Of a stretch of 6,620 nt of DNA, positions 1 through 6,192 are shown piece after piece; within the stretch, counting starts at the first letter, position 1, and every line of letters starts with the position of its first letter. A program made the position numbers and the translations under genes. Below the pieces are notes generated by a model, which worked only from the letters and a program-made list of their open reading frames with translations, had not been told where the DNA came from and searched no databases. Origin of the DNA: an uncultured Oscillospiraceae bacterium (GTDB lineage Bacteria > Bacillota > Clostridia > Oscillospirales > Ruminococcaceae); the NCBI GenBank assembly GCA_900546885.1, contig UREN01000093.1:1-6620 (forward strand), given 5' to 3'.

Positions 1-1
1 G

Positions 2-1600
2 CGCGAGGCGCGCGGCGCCAGCGCGCTGGCCTTCTGCGGCGCCGGCTTTCTGGGCGCTGTGTGCGCCGCGCTTCCGCAGGACGGCTTTTCCCTGATGGCC
101 GAGCTTTGCCTTGCGGGCGCCCTTTACACGCTGGTGCCCTCCACCTGGGTGCTGGCGCCCGCCCCGCGCCTGCTTGCGGGGGCGCCCAGCTCTTTCACAG
201 CGCCCCTGCCGGGCCATGCGCAAACGGCGCCGGGCGCGGCCGAGCGCCGGGCCGCAGGCACGGTGGCGCGCAACCGCATGACAGAGCTGGCCGACGCACT
301 GGGCGAGGTGGGGCGCACCCTGCAGGCCGTGTGCGAGCGCACCGGCCAGGAAAAAGAGCAGGATTTTATTGCCGAGCTGGGCGAGCGCTGCTGTGCCGGG
401 TGTGAAAACGCCTGCCGCTGCTGGGTAGAGTTTGCCGATGACACCTACGACGCCTTTTCAAAGCTGGAGCAGGCGCTGGCCGGCGGCGCCGTTGTTACGG
501 CAGACGACATAGCCCACCCGCTGCTGGCGCGCTGCAAAACGCCTGTGCGCCTTGCGGGAAGCGCCAACGCCGTGTATGCCCTGCGCACGGGCCGCACGGG
601 CGTTAAGGCCCAGCGGGCTGCCGCGCGCCGCGCCCTGACGGACGAATACCAGGTGATAGCCGGCGCGCTGGCGCGCATTGCCGCCCAGGCCATGCAGGAC
701 ACTTTGCCGGACAAGCCGAAAACCCGCCGCCTGGCCGCGGCGCTGGCCGCCGCGGGCATGCCCCCGCTGGACGTGAGCGTATTCCGCGACGGCGCCGGCC
801 GCACGCAGGCCAGCGTGCTGCTGCCGGCGGCCGGGCTGGGCGAGGCAGACCTTGCCGCCCTGGCCCCGCAAATAGAGGCCGCCTGCCGCAGGCAGTTTGC
901 GCCCCCTGTGGTGCGCTATGAACAGGGCCTTGCCAGTGTGAACTGGGCCGAGCGGCCGCGCCTTGCCGCCAGCTTTGGCACGGCCAGCGCCGCGGCCAGC
1001 GAGGGCGTGTGCGCCGACGCCGTCAAAACGGGCAGCACGGCCCTGGGCGGTGCGCTGGCCGTGCTGTGTGACGGCATGGGCACAGGCAAGGCGGCAGCGG
1101 TGGATGGCACCCTGGCCGCCACCCTGGCGGCGCGCCTTTTGGCCGCAGGCTTCTCCGGCAGCGAGACGGCGCGCATGGTGAACACGGCGCTGGCCCTGCG
1201 GGCCGGCGGCGAGGCAAGCGCCACGCTGGACGCCTTTACGGCAGACCTGTACAGCGGCGAGGCGCGGCTGTACAAGGCGGGGGCGGCCCCCAGCTTTCTG
1301 GTGCGCGAGGGCAGGGCAGAGGTTTATGAAACACAAAGCGTGCCCATTGGCATTCTGGGCGAGGTGCTGGGGAAATCTGCCCGGCTGTATGTGAGCCCGG
1401 GCGACACCATGGTGCTTTGCTCGGACGGCGCGCTGGCCGCAGGCAAGCGCTTTCTGGCCAGTGTGCTGGCCGCAAACGGCGAAAAGCCGCCCGGCGAAAT
1501 GGCGCAGGCGGCAGTGGATGCCGTGAAGGAAAAGCTGCGCAAGCCGGATGACATCACCGTGCTGGCCGTGCGCTTTGCAGCCGCCGGGGCCGCCCGGTGA
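2..1600 (+). CDS. spoIIE: Stage II sporulation protein E (SpoIIE), PP2C-type serine phosphatase, 5'-truncated
   Basis: The reading frame is open to the left edge, so the gene starts outside the window; the in-frame GTG at 59 is internal. The visible 532 residues compare with roughly 800 for family members. Two hydrophobic segments (visible residues about 7-24 and 31-48) are the end of the polytopic membrane region. The central region carries the SpoIIE cysteine cluster (C130, C131, C134, C138, C140, then W141). The C-terminal PP2C domain (about 325-530) keeps four acidic metal-ligand positions: D339, D357 (CDGMGTGKA), D475 (CSDGAL) and D516/D517 (DDIT). The 18-residue D339-D357 spacing equals that of D610-D628 in Bacillus subtilis. 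In that organism SpoIIE dephosphorylates the anti-anti-sigma factor SpoIIAA to activate sigma-F in the forespore, and helps place the polar septum. Motif variants are CADA for SGDS, CDGMGTG for SDGMGNG and DDIT for DDMT. Identification is firm; activity is inferred from the retained aspartates. Confidence 0.95.
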   Translation, partial: REARGASALAFCGAGFLGAVCAALPQDGFSLMAELCLAGALYTLVPSTWVLAPAPRLLAGAPSSFTAPLPGHAQTAPGAAERRAAGTVARNRMTELADALGEVGRTLQAVCERTGQEKEQDFIAELGERCCAGCENACRCWVEFADDTYDAFSKLEQALAGGAVVTADDIAHPLLARCKTPVRLAGSANAVYALRTGRTGVKAQRAAARRALTDEYQVIAGALARIAAQAMQDTLPDKPKTRRLAAALAAAGMPPLDVSVFRDGAGRTQASVLLPAAGLGEADLAALAPQIEAACRRQFAPPVVRYEQGLASVNWAERPRLAASFGTASAAASEGVCADAVKTGSTALGGALAVLCDGMGTGKAAAVDGTLAATLAARLLAAGFSGSETARMVNTALALRAGGEASATLDAFTADLYSGEARLYKAGAAPSFLVREGRAEVYETQSVPIGILGEVLGKSARLYVSPGDTMVLCSDGALAAGKRFLASVLAANGEKPPGEMAQAAVDAVKEKLRKPDDITVLAVRFAAAGAAR

Positions 1601-1612
1601 CACCGCCGCAAT

Positions 1613-1768
1613 TTTACTTTTTCCCCAAGCGCCGTGCGCGGCCTTTACATGAATATTTTACAAAATGCCCGCGGGAGGGGCCGGTACACCATGCCGGCTG
1701 GCTGCCCGCGGGCACTTATTTTACGCATTTTACATTTTCTTTACAAAAAGAATACTGCCAATTTTACA
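1613..1768 (+). promoter_or_regulatory. Array of seven TTTACA-type direct repeats, candidate PhoP-box region
   Basis: Copies on the + strand are at 1613 (TTTACT), 1644 (TTTACA), 1657 (TTTACA), 1720 (TTTACG), 1729 (TTTACA), 1740 (TTTACA) and 1763 (TTTACA). Five of the seven extend to ATTTTAC. Start-to-start spacings are 13 bp in the upstream pair, then 9, 11 and 23 bp in the downstream group. The B. subtilis PhoP consensus is TT(A/T/C)A(C/T)A in direct repeats separated by about 5 (plus or minus 2) bp. TTTACA fits it exactly, and the 13-, 9- and 11-bp steps give spacers of 7, 3 and 5 bp. The array lies just upstream of a phosphate transporter and a PhoPR-like pair, so autoregulation by that response regulator is the natural reading. 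Binding is inferred, not shown. Confidence 0.6.
1666..1722 (+). terminator. GC-rich stem-loop, probable spoIIE terminator
   Basis: A perfect 10-bp stem pairs TGCCCGCGGG (1666-1675) with CCCGCGGGCA (1705-1714). A second 5-bp stem sits inside it (GCCGG 1680-1684 with CCGGC 1694-1698). The T-rich tail CTTATTTTA follows, and AAAA precedes the stem, so it could act in both directions. It begins 65 nt after the spoIIE stop codon and would separate spoIIE from the phosphate operon. The loop is long and the T tract is interrupted by an A, so termination strength is uncertain. It lies between the two groups of TTTACA repeats and could instead be part of that control region. Confidence 0.6.
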
Positions 1769-1772
1769 TGCG

Positions 1773-1797
1773 GATACTAGTATCAATGTGTTAAAAC
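1773..1797 (+). promoter_or_regulatory. Candidate -10 region for the phosphate operon, with a 12-bp perfect palindrome
   Basis: GATACTAGTATC (1773-1784) is a perfect palindrome containing GATACT, a 4/6 match to a sigma-A -10 box. A second option is the extended -10 TGTTAAAAC (TG at 1789-1790, hexamer 1792-1797). Neither has a good -35 at the usual distance, as expected of PhoP-activated promoters. If GATACT is used, transcription would start near 1785 and the downstream TTTACA copies would fall at about -20 to -65. That matches where PhoP boxes lie in B. subtilis. The choice between the two is a guess. Confidence 0.35.
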
Positions 1798-1908
1798 AGG
1801 TGTGCTGTGCGGCCATGCGAAAGCGTGTGCGGCGGCGCCCGCCGGTTGCCGTTTGGGCGCTGGCCGGTGTGCAAAGCAAAAGCGGCGCAGCCGCGAAAGG
1901 AACAACGA
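1785..1908 (+). other. 5' leader of the phosphate operon, with RBS
   Basis: About 120 nt separate the candidate promoter from the start codon of the transporter gene. No known riboswitch class is recognisable. A small hairpin, GCGGC-GCA-GCCGC (1882-1894), ends directly at the ribosome binding site GAAAGG (1895-1900), 8 nt before the ATG at 1909. It could affect loading of the ribosome, although short GC-rich hairpins arise by chance in DNA of this composition. An in-frame GTG at 1807 is not used here as the start because it lacks a ribosome binding site and would add a non-hydrophobic, Arg/Cys-rich extension ahead of the first membrane helix. Confidence 0.4.
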
Positions 1909-3690
1909 ATGGATATTTTTGGTGTGCTTACGCTGGTGGGCGGCCTTGCGCTGTTTTTATATGGAATGGAAACCATGAGTTCGGCGCTGAGCAAAGCCAG
2001 CGGCGGGCGGCTGGAACAAATTTTGGAAAAGCTTACCTCCAGCAAATGGAAGGGCGTGCTGCTGGGCGCGCTGGTGACGGCCGTCATCCAGTCTTCCTCG
2101 GCCACCACGGTGATGGTGGTGGGGTTTGTAAACTCCGGCATCATGCGGCTGTCGCAGGCCGTGGGCGTCATCATGGGCGCCAACATCGGCACCACGGCCA
2201 CGTCGTGGATTCTCAGCCTTGCCAGCCTGGAGGGTGACAGCCTGCTGGTGCAGCTTTTAAAGCCCAGCACCTTCACCCCGGTGCTGGCGGCGGTGGGCGT
2301 GGTCATCGTCCTGTTTTCGAAAAAAGAAAAACAGCGCGATTGGGCGCAGGTGCTGCTGGGCTTTGCCGTGCTGATGTTCGGCATGGAAACCATGAGTTCT
2401 GCCGTAGAGCCGCTTGCCAGCGACCCCGCCTTTATGCGGCTGTTCACCATGTTCCAAAACCCGCTGCTGGGCCTTGCGGCCGGCGCCGTGCTCACGGCCA
2501 TCATTCAGTCGTCCTCGGCCAGCGTGGGCATTTTGCAGGCGCTGGCGGCCACGGGCGCCGTCAGCTGGGGCGCCGCTGTGCCCATCATCATGGGCCAGAA
2601 CATTGGCACCTGTGTTACGGCGCTGCTGTCCAGCGTGGGCGCGCAGCGCAATGCCAAGCGCGCGGCGCTGGTGCACCTTTATTTCAACATCATTGGCACG
2701 GCCATTTTCATGGCGGTGTTCTATGGCCTGGACGCCCTGGTTGGCTTCTCCTTCCTGGGCCAGGCGGTAAGTGCCGCAGGCATTGCGGTGGTGCACAGCG
2801 TGTTCAATGTGTTTGCCACGCTGGTGCTGCTGCCCTTCTCGCAGGTGCTGGAAAAGCTGGCCTGCCTTACCGTGCCGCCCCAGAAGGCCGAAACGGATGC
2901 CGCGCCAGAGGGCGCGAGCCCGGCCATGCGCCTGGACGAGCGCTTTCTGCAAAGCCCCGGCATTGCGCTGGAACAGTGCGGTGTGGCCGCACGCGATATG
3001 GCGGCCTGCGCCGAAGAGGCGCTGGGCCTTGCAATTGGGCTTTTGAGCCAGTATGATGAAGAAAGGGCCGCGCAGGTGGCCGGGCTGGAGGCACAGGTGG
3101 ACGGCTATGAAGACGCCCTGGGCACCTACCTTGTGAAGCTGAGCGGCTGCGAGCTCTCGGCCGAACAAAGCCGCGAGGTGTCGCTGTACCTGCATTGCCT
3201 GGGCGATTTTGAGCGCATTTGCGACCACGCCGTAAACGTGACAGATTCGGCCAAAGAGCTGCACGAAAAGGGCCTTTCCTTCTCGCCGCAGGGCAGGGCC
3301 GAGCTGGATGTGTACACCAGCGCCGTGGCGCGCATTTTGAACCTGGCCGTCACGGCCTTCCGCACGAGGGAGGAAGAACCGGCCCGCGCCGTAGAGCCGC
3401 TGGAGACGGTGATAGACGGCCTGCGCGAAGAGCTGAAGGCGCGCCATGTGCAGCGCCTGCGCACCGGCGTATGCACCATTGAAATGGGCTTTATTCTCAC
3501 CGATGTGGTGACAGATTGCGAGCGCGTGGCAGACCATTGCTCCAACATTGCCATGACGCTGCTGCAGACACAGCAGGAAAAGACGGCCGCGCCGCACGCC
3601 TATGCCAAAACGCTGGCGGCCCAGGCGCCGGAGTTTTTCCAGAATACAAGCCGGCGCTTTGCACAGGAGTATGCACTGCCCCGGGCCTGA
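1909..3690 (+). CDS. Na+/phosphate cotransporter (NptA/PNaS family) with C-terminal PhoU-like domain
   Basis: This 593-residue membrane protein should import inorganic phosphate with sodium. The N-terminal half (about 1-315) is hydrophobic and consists of two related repeats, as in the Na/Pi-cotransporter II family. Each has a QSSSA signature (61-65 and 200-204), a following G(A/Q)NIGT motif (90-95 and 229-234) and a preceding GMETMSSA (19-26 and 158-165). After a charged linker (about 320-345) comes a helical PhoU-like region (about 350-560). It has two (D/x)xERxxDH metal-binding motifs: D433, E435, D439, H440 and D536, E538, D542, H543. The start at ATG 1909 is chosen because GAAAGG lies 8 nt upstream and the product begins directly at the first helix. 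A response regulator gene follows after 27 nt with no terminator, so the genes are probably co-transcribed under the TTTACA array. Family assignment is secure; phosphate as substrate rests on family and context. Confidence 0.92.
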   Translation: MDIFGVLTLVGGLALFLYGMETMSSALSKASGGRLEQILEKLTSSKWKGVLLGALVTAVIQSSSATTVMVVGFVNSGIMRLSQAVGVIMGANIGTTATSWILSLASLEGDSLLVQLLKPSTFTPVLAAVGVVIVLFSKKEKQRDWAQVLLGFAVLMFGMETMSSAVEPLASDPAFMRLFTMFQNPLLGLAAGAVLTAIIQSSSASVGILQALAATGAVSWGAAVPIIMGQNIGTCVTALLSSVGAQRNAKRAALVHLYFNIIGTAIFMAVFYGLDALVGFSFLGQAVSAAGIAVVHSVFNVFATLVLLPFSQVLEKLACLTVPPQKAETDAAPEGASPAMRLDERFLQSPGIALEQCGVAARDMAACAEEALGLAIGLLSQYDEERAAQVAGLEAQVDGYEDALGTYLVKLSGCELSAEQSREVSLYLHCLGDFERICDHAVNVTDSAKELHEKGLSFSPQGRAELDVYTSAVARILNLAVTAFRTREEEPARAVEPLETVIDGLREELKARHVQRLRTGVCTIEMGFILTDVVTDCERVADHCSNIAMTLLQTQQEKTAAPHAYAKTLAAQAPEFFQNTSRRFAQEYALPRA

Positions 3691-3717
3691 CGGCACACAC
3701 AGAAGGAGGCCATTGCC

Positions 3718-4398
3718 ATGCCGCTGATTTATATTGTGGAAGATGACGCCAACATTCGGGAAATTGAGCAGTTCTCGCTGGAGAGCGCGGGCTACTCAAC
3801 CCGGGTGTTCACCTGCGCCAAAGATTTTTACGCCGCCCTGCTGGAAAAGGCGCCCGCGCTGTGCCTGCTGGACGTGATGCTGCCCGATGAGGACGGCCTT
3901 ACCATTGTGAAAAAGCTGCGCGCGGGCGCGGCCACCAAGCACCTGCCCGTGCTGATGGTGACGGCCAAAACGTCCGAGCTGGACAAGGTGAAGGGCCTTG
4001 ACGGCGGCGCGGACGACTACATGACCAAACCCTTCGGCGTCATGGAGCTGATTAGCCGTGTGAAGGCGCTTTTGCGCCGTGCGGGCGGCGAGGAAAAGCT
4101 TTTGAGCTGCGGCGAAGTGGTGATGGATGAGACGGCCCGCCGCGTGACGGTGGGCGGCGAGCCGTGCGAGCTGACCTACAAGGAATATGAGCTGTTGAAA
4201 TACATGCTGGCCAACGCGGGCCTTGTGCTGCGGCGCGAGGCCATTCTGGAGCGCGTGTGGGGCACAGATTACGAGGGCGAAAGCCGCACGCTGGATATGC
4301 ACATCAAAACGCTGCGCCAAAAGCTGGGCAGCGCGGGCGCGCACATCCGCACTGTGCGCAGCGTGGGCTACAGCTTTGAAAAGGAGCAGACGCCATGA
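3718..4398 (+). CDS. phoP: OmpR/PhoB-family DNA-binding response regulator (PhoP-like)
   Basis: The 226-residue protein has a receiver domain (about 3-121) with the acidic pocket E8, D9, D10, phosphoacceptor D52 (LLDVMLP), T82 (VTAKT) and K104 (MTKPF). A winged-helix DNA-binding domain follows (about 128-221), with the usual TYKEYELL and RTVRSVGYSF segments. All catalytic residues of an active receiver are present. A strong AAGGAGG (3703-3709) lies 8 nt before the ATG. Its stop overlaps the start of the kinase gene in ATGA, so the two are translationally coupled and form a cognate pair. OmpR-family regulators bind direct repeats with near-helical spacing, so the TTTACA array upstream of the operon is its most likely target. 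The phosphate role is inferred from the transporter gene before it and the PhoR-like kinase after it. The sequence alone does not separate PhoP/PhoB from other OmpR-type regulators. Confidence 0.9.
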   Translation: MPLIYIVEDDANIREIEQFSLESAGYSTRVFTCAKDFYAALLEKAPALCLLDVMLPDEDGLTIVKKLRAGAATKHLPVLMVTAKTSELDKVKGLDGGADDYMTKPFGVMELISRVKALLRRAGGEEKLLSCGEVVMDETARRVTVGGEPCELTYKEYELLKYMLANAGLVLRREAILERVWGTDYEGESRTLDMHIKTLRQKLGSAGAHIRTVRSVGYSFEKEQTP

Positions 4399-5735
4399 AG
4401 CGAAAGCTGAACCGCCGCTTCTTTCTGGTGATTGTGCTGGCCGTGTGCATGACGCTGGCGCTCACCGCGGGCATCTGCTATGAGATGTTCCGCACACAGG
4501 TGATGGAAGATTTGGCCGCCTGCGCGCACCTGCTGGCATCCGAGGGCACGGTGCTGCCCCGCGAAGAGGACGTGTTGGGGCAGGACGGCCTTCGCGTGAC
4601 GCTGATTGGCCCGGACGGCAGCGTGCTGTATGACACCGATGCCGAGGCGGCCCAGATGGAAAGCCACCTGCACCGCCCCGAGGTGCAGCAGGCCATGCAG
4701 GAGGGGGAGGGCAGCGCCGTGCGCCGCTCGTCCACCCTGGGGCAGAACACTTTCTACTACGCTGTGCGCACCGAAGACGGCAATGTGCTGCGCGCCGCAA
4801 AGGACGCACACGGCATTCTGCTGGTGTTTGCCAAGGCGCTGCCCGCGGCGCTGCTTGCAAGCGCGGTGCTGATTGCGCTGGGCATGGTGCTTTCCAGCCG
4901 GCTTTCGCGCAGCTTTGTGGCGCCCATTGAGCGCCTTGCCCACGACATGGACGGCGCCGGCGGGCAGCAGACGGCCGCCTCCTACCCCGAGCTGGTGCCT
5001 TTGATGGACACCATCCGCAGCCAGCACGAGGCCATTGTGAAGAACGCCGACATGCGCCAGGAGTTCACGGCCAATGTCTCGCACGAATTGAAGACGCCGC
5101 TGGCTGCCATCTCCGGCTATTCCGAGCTCATCTCCAGCGGCATGGCCAAAGGGGAGGACGCCAAGCGCTTTTCGGAAGAGATTCACAAAAGCGCAGACCG
5201 CCTGCTTACGCTGATCAACGACGTCATCCGCCTGTCCGAGCTGGACGCCCAGGGCGTGGGCCGCGCGGGCGAAACGGTGGAGCTGCTGGCCGCCGCAAAA
5301 GAGTGCGCCGACCTGCTGGATTTTTCCGCCGCAAAGCGCGGCGTCACCGTTACGGTAGAGGGCTCGCCCGCCTGCGTGCGCGCGGCGCGGCGGGATGTGG
5401 AAGAGCTCATCTACAACCTGTGCGATAACGCCATCCGCTACAACAAAGAAAACGGCAGCGTCACCGTCACGGTGCAGGGCACGCCCGCCGGCGCGCGCCT
5501 TTGCGTGCGCGACACCGGCATCGGCATTGCCGAGCAGCACCGCGAGCGCGTGTTCGAGCGCTTTTACCGCGTGGATAAAAGCCGCTCGAAAGAGACGGGG
5601 GGCACGGGCCTGGGCCTTGCCATTGTCAAACACATCGCTGCGGGCATTGGCGCGCAGCTTTCGCTGGAAAGCCAGGTGGGTGTGGGCACGGCCATCACCG
5701 TGCAATTCCCCCCCTTGGAAAACGCGGCGCAATAG
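4395..5735 (+). CDS. phoR: PhoR-like membrane sensor histidine kinase
   Basis: This 446-residue kinase would phosphorylate the adjacent response regulator. Transmembrane helix 1 is at about 9-29. The extracytoplasmic sensor (about 30-140) has the PhoR-like pattern of RVTLIGPDGSVLYD, then HLHRPEVQQA and FYYAVR. Transmembrane helix 2 is at about 147-166. A short linker with a degenerate HAMP-like start (SRSFVAPIERL) leads to the HisKA helix with H230 in NVSHELKTPL. The ATPase domain has the N box (N341, N345), G1 (DTGIGI, 373-378), F box (FERFYRVD, 387-394) and G2 (GGTGLGL, 402-408). No cytoplasmic PAS domain fits between helix 2 and HisKA, so it is shorter than B. subtilis PhoR, which has HAMP and PAS there. 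The start overlaps the regulator stop by 4 nt. Kinase identity is certain. Phosphate limitation as the signal is inferred from context and sensor resemblance. Confidence 0.9.
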   Translation: MKRKLNRRFFLVIVLAVCMTLALTAGICYEMFRTQVMEDLAACAHLLASEGTVLPREEDVLGQDGLRVTLIGPDGSVLYDTDAEAAQMESHLHRPEVQQAMQEGEGSAVRRSSTLGQNTFYYAVRTEDGNVLRAAKDAHGILLVFAKALPAALLASAVLIALGMVLSSRLSRSFVAPIERLAHDMDGAGGQQTAASYPELVPLMDTIRSQHEAIVKNADMRQEFTANVSHELKTPLAAISGYSELISSGMAKGEDAKRFSEEIHKSADRLLTLINDVIRLSELDAQGVGRAGETVELLAAAKECADLLDFSAAKRGVTVTVEGSPACVRAARRDVEELIYNLCDNAIRYNKENGSVTVTVQGTPAGARLCVRDTGIGIAEQHRERVFERFYRVDKSRSKETGGTGLGLAIVKHIAAGIGAQLSLESQVGVGTAITVQFPPLENAAQ

Positions 5736-5768
5736 GCGCCCGGCGCTTTGCCGGCGCGCGCCGCAAAG

Positions 5769-5808
5769 GGCGCCTTTCTGCCGGGCCGCGGCAGGGGCGC
5801 CATTTTTT
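5769..5808 (+). terminator. Rho-independent terminator of the phosphate operon
   Basis: GGCGCC (5769-5774) pairs with GGCGCC (5796-5801) and CTGCC (5778-5782) pairs with GGCAG (5790-5794). A small TTT/G internal loop lies between them, the apical loop is 7 nt, and A plus six T follow (5803-5808). It lies 33 nt after the kinase stop codon. The segment 5735-5774 can form an alternative hairpin that uses the same GGCGCC arm. Confidence 0.8.
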
Positions 5809-6128
5809 GTGGGGCCACGTTTGGGCGGCCGGCCCGGTCTGCTCGCGCCGGGCGTGCGGGGAAAGGGCAAACCGTCCCGGAACAACATCGGGCACACAAA
5901 CGGCACAAAGCCTGCCGCCGCGCAGCCAAAGCGGGCCCTGCCCTGGCTGCCGTGCGGGTTGCCCGCGCCGCCTTTCCCTCGGCCGGGCCGTTCACCGCGT
6001 CCATTTTAGCACAGGCCGGGCCGGACATACCGGACATTCCGGACAAAACAGGATTTTTAGGCCCCTGGCGGCAGAATGGCTTGAAAAAGAGGCCCTGCGC
6101 ACTCCCTGTGCCGGCAAACGGCTCAAAT
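5809..6128. other. Intergenic region with no supportable gene
   Basis: About 320 nt lie between two terminators. The open frames here give low-complexity Ala/Arg/Pro-rich products without a ribosome binding site or recognisable domain, and they run through terminators or over the kinase. No tRNA, SRP RNA, RNase P or riboswitch signature is seen. It contains two copies of GGCCGGGCCG (5981-5990 and 6014-6023), a small hairpin GCGGG-TTG-CCCGC (5954-5966), and three 9-bp units starting CCGGACA. It may be a decayed gene, an unrecognised structured RNA, or spacer DNA. Confidence 0.6.
6021..6047. repeat. Three tandem 9-bp units, CCGGACAnn
   Basis: Units are at 6021 (CCGGACATA), 6030 (CCGGACATT) and 6039 (CCGGACAAA), with exact 9-bp period and an invariant CCGGACA core. 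On the - strand the core reads TGTCCGG. No promoter with a good -35/-10 pair is adjacent; the nearest is a TAAAAT on the - strand at about 6003-6008. Function is unknown; it could be a small protein-binding array or a microsatellite-like expansion. Confidence 0.8.
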
Positions 6129-6174
6129 AAAGGCAGGCTGCACACAGTTGTATTTCTGTGTGCAGCCTGCCTTT
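6129..6174. terminator. Strong bidirectional terminator, 19-bp perfect stem
   Basis: Bases 6129-6147 pair perfectly with 6156-6174 around the 8-nt loop TTGTATTT. On the + strand the stem runs into CTTTTGTT; on the - strand it runs into CTTTATTTGAG. It begins 19 nt beyond the stop codon of the - strand XRE gene and is therefore most likely its terminator. It would also stop read-through from the phosphate operon on the + strand. Confidence 0.9.
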
Positions 6175-6192
6175 TGTTGCAAAAACAAGTTT

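Noticed and set aside
59..61. GTG as the start of the spoIIE gene
   Set aside because: The frame is open to the left edge and the residues before it form part of a membrane helix, so the gene is truncated and the GTG is internal.
458..1603. 381-codon open frame on the - strand opposite spoIIE
   Set aside because: It is an antisense shadow of GC-rich coding DNA. The product is Gly/His/Arg-rich without domains, and the + strand frame is clearly SpoIIE.
1807..1908. N-terminal extension of the transporter from GTG 1807
   Set aside because: No ribosome binding site lies before it, the extension is Arg/Cys-rich with no family resemblance, and ATG 1909 has GAAAGG 8 nt upstream and begins directly at the first membrane helix.
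1785..1908. Riboswitch in the operon leader
   Set aside because: No conserved core of a known riboswitch class is recognisable; only a small 5-bp hairpin beside the ribosome binding site.
2257..3696. 479-codon open frame on the - strand opposite the transporter gene
   Set aside because: It is a low-complexity, His/Gln/Arg-rich antisense shadow of a well-identified gene.
4368..5906. 512-codon open frame on the - strand opposite the kinase gene
   Set aside because: Its length reflects GC-rich codon bias on the other strand. There are no recognisable domains, and it runs across the operon terminator.
6021..6047. CRISPR array
   Set aside because: The repeats are 9-bp tandem units without spacers, far too short for CRISPR repeats, and no cas genes are present.
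5809..6128. tRNA, SRP RNA or RNase P RNA gene
   Set aside because: No T-loop-like GGTTCGA, SRP tetraloop region or RNase P conserved segments were found on either strand.
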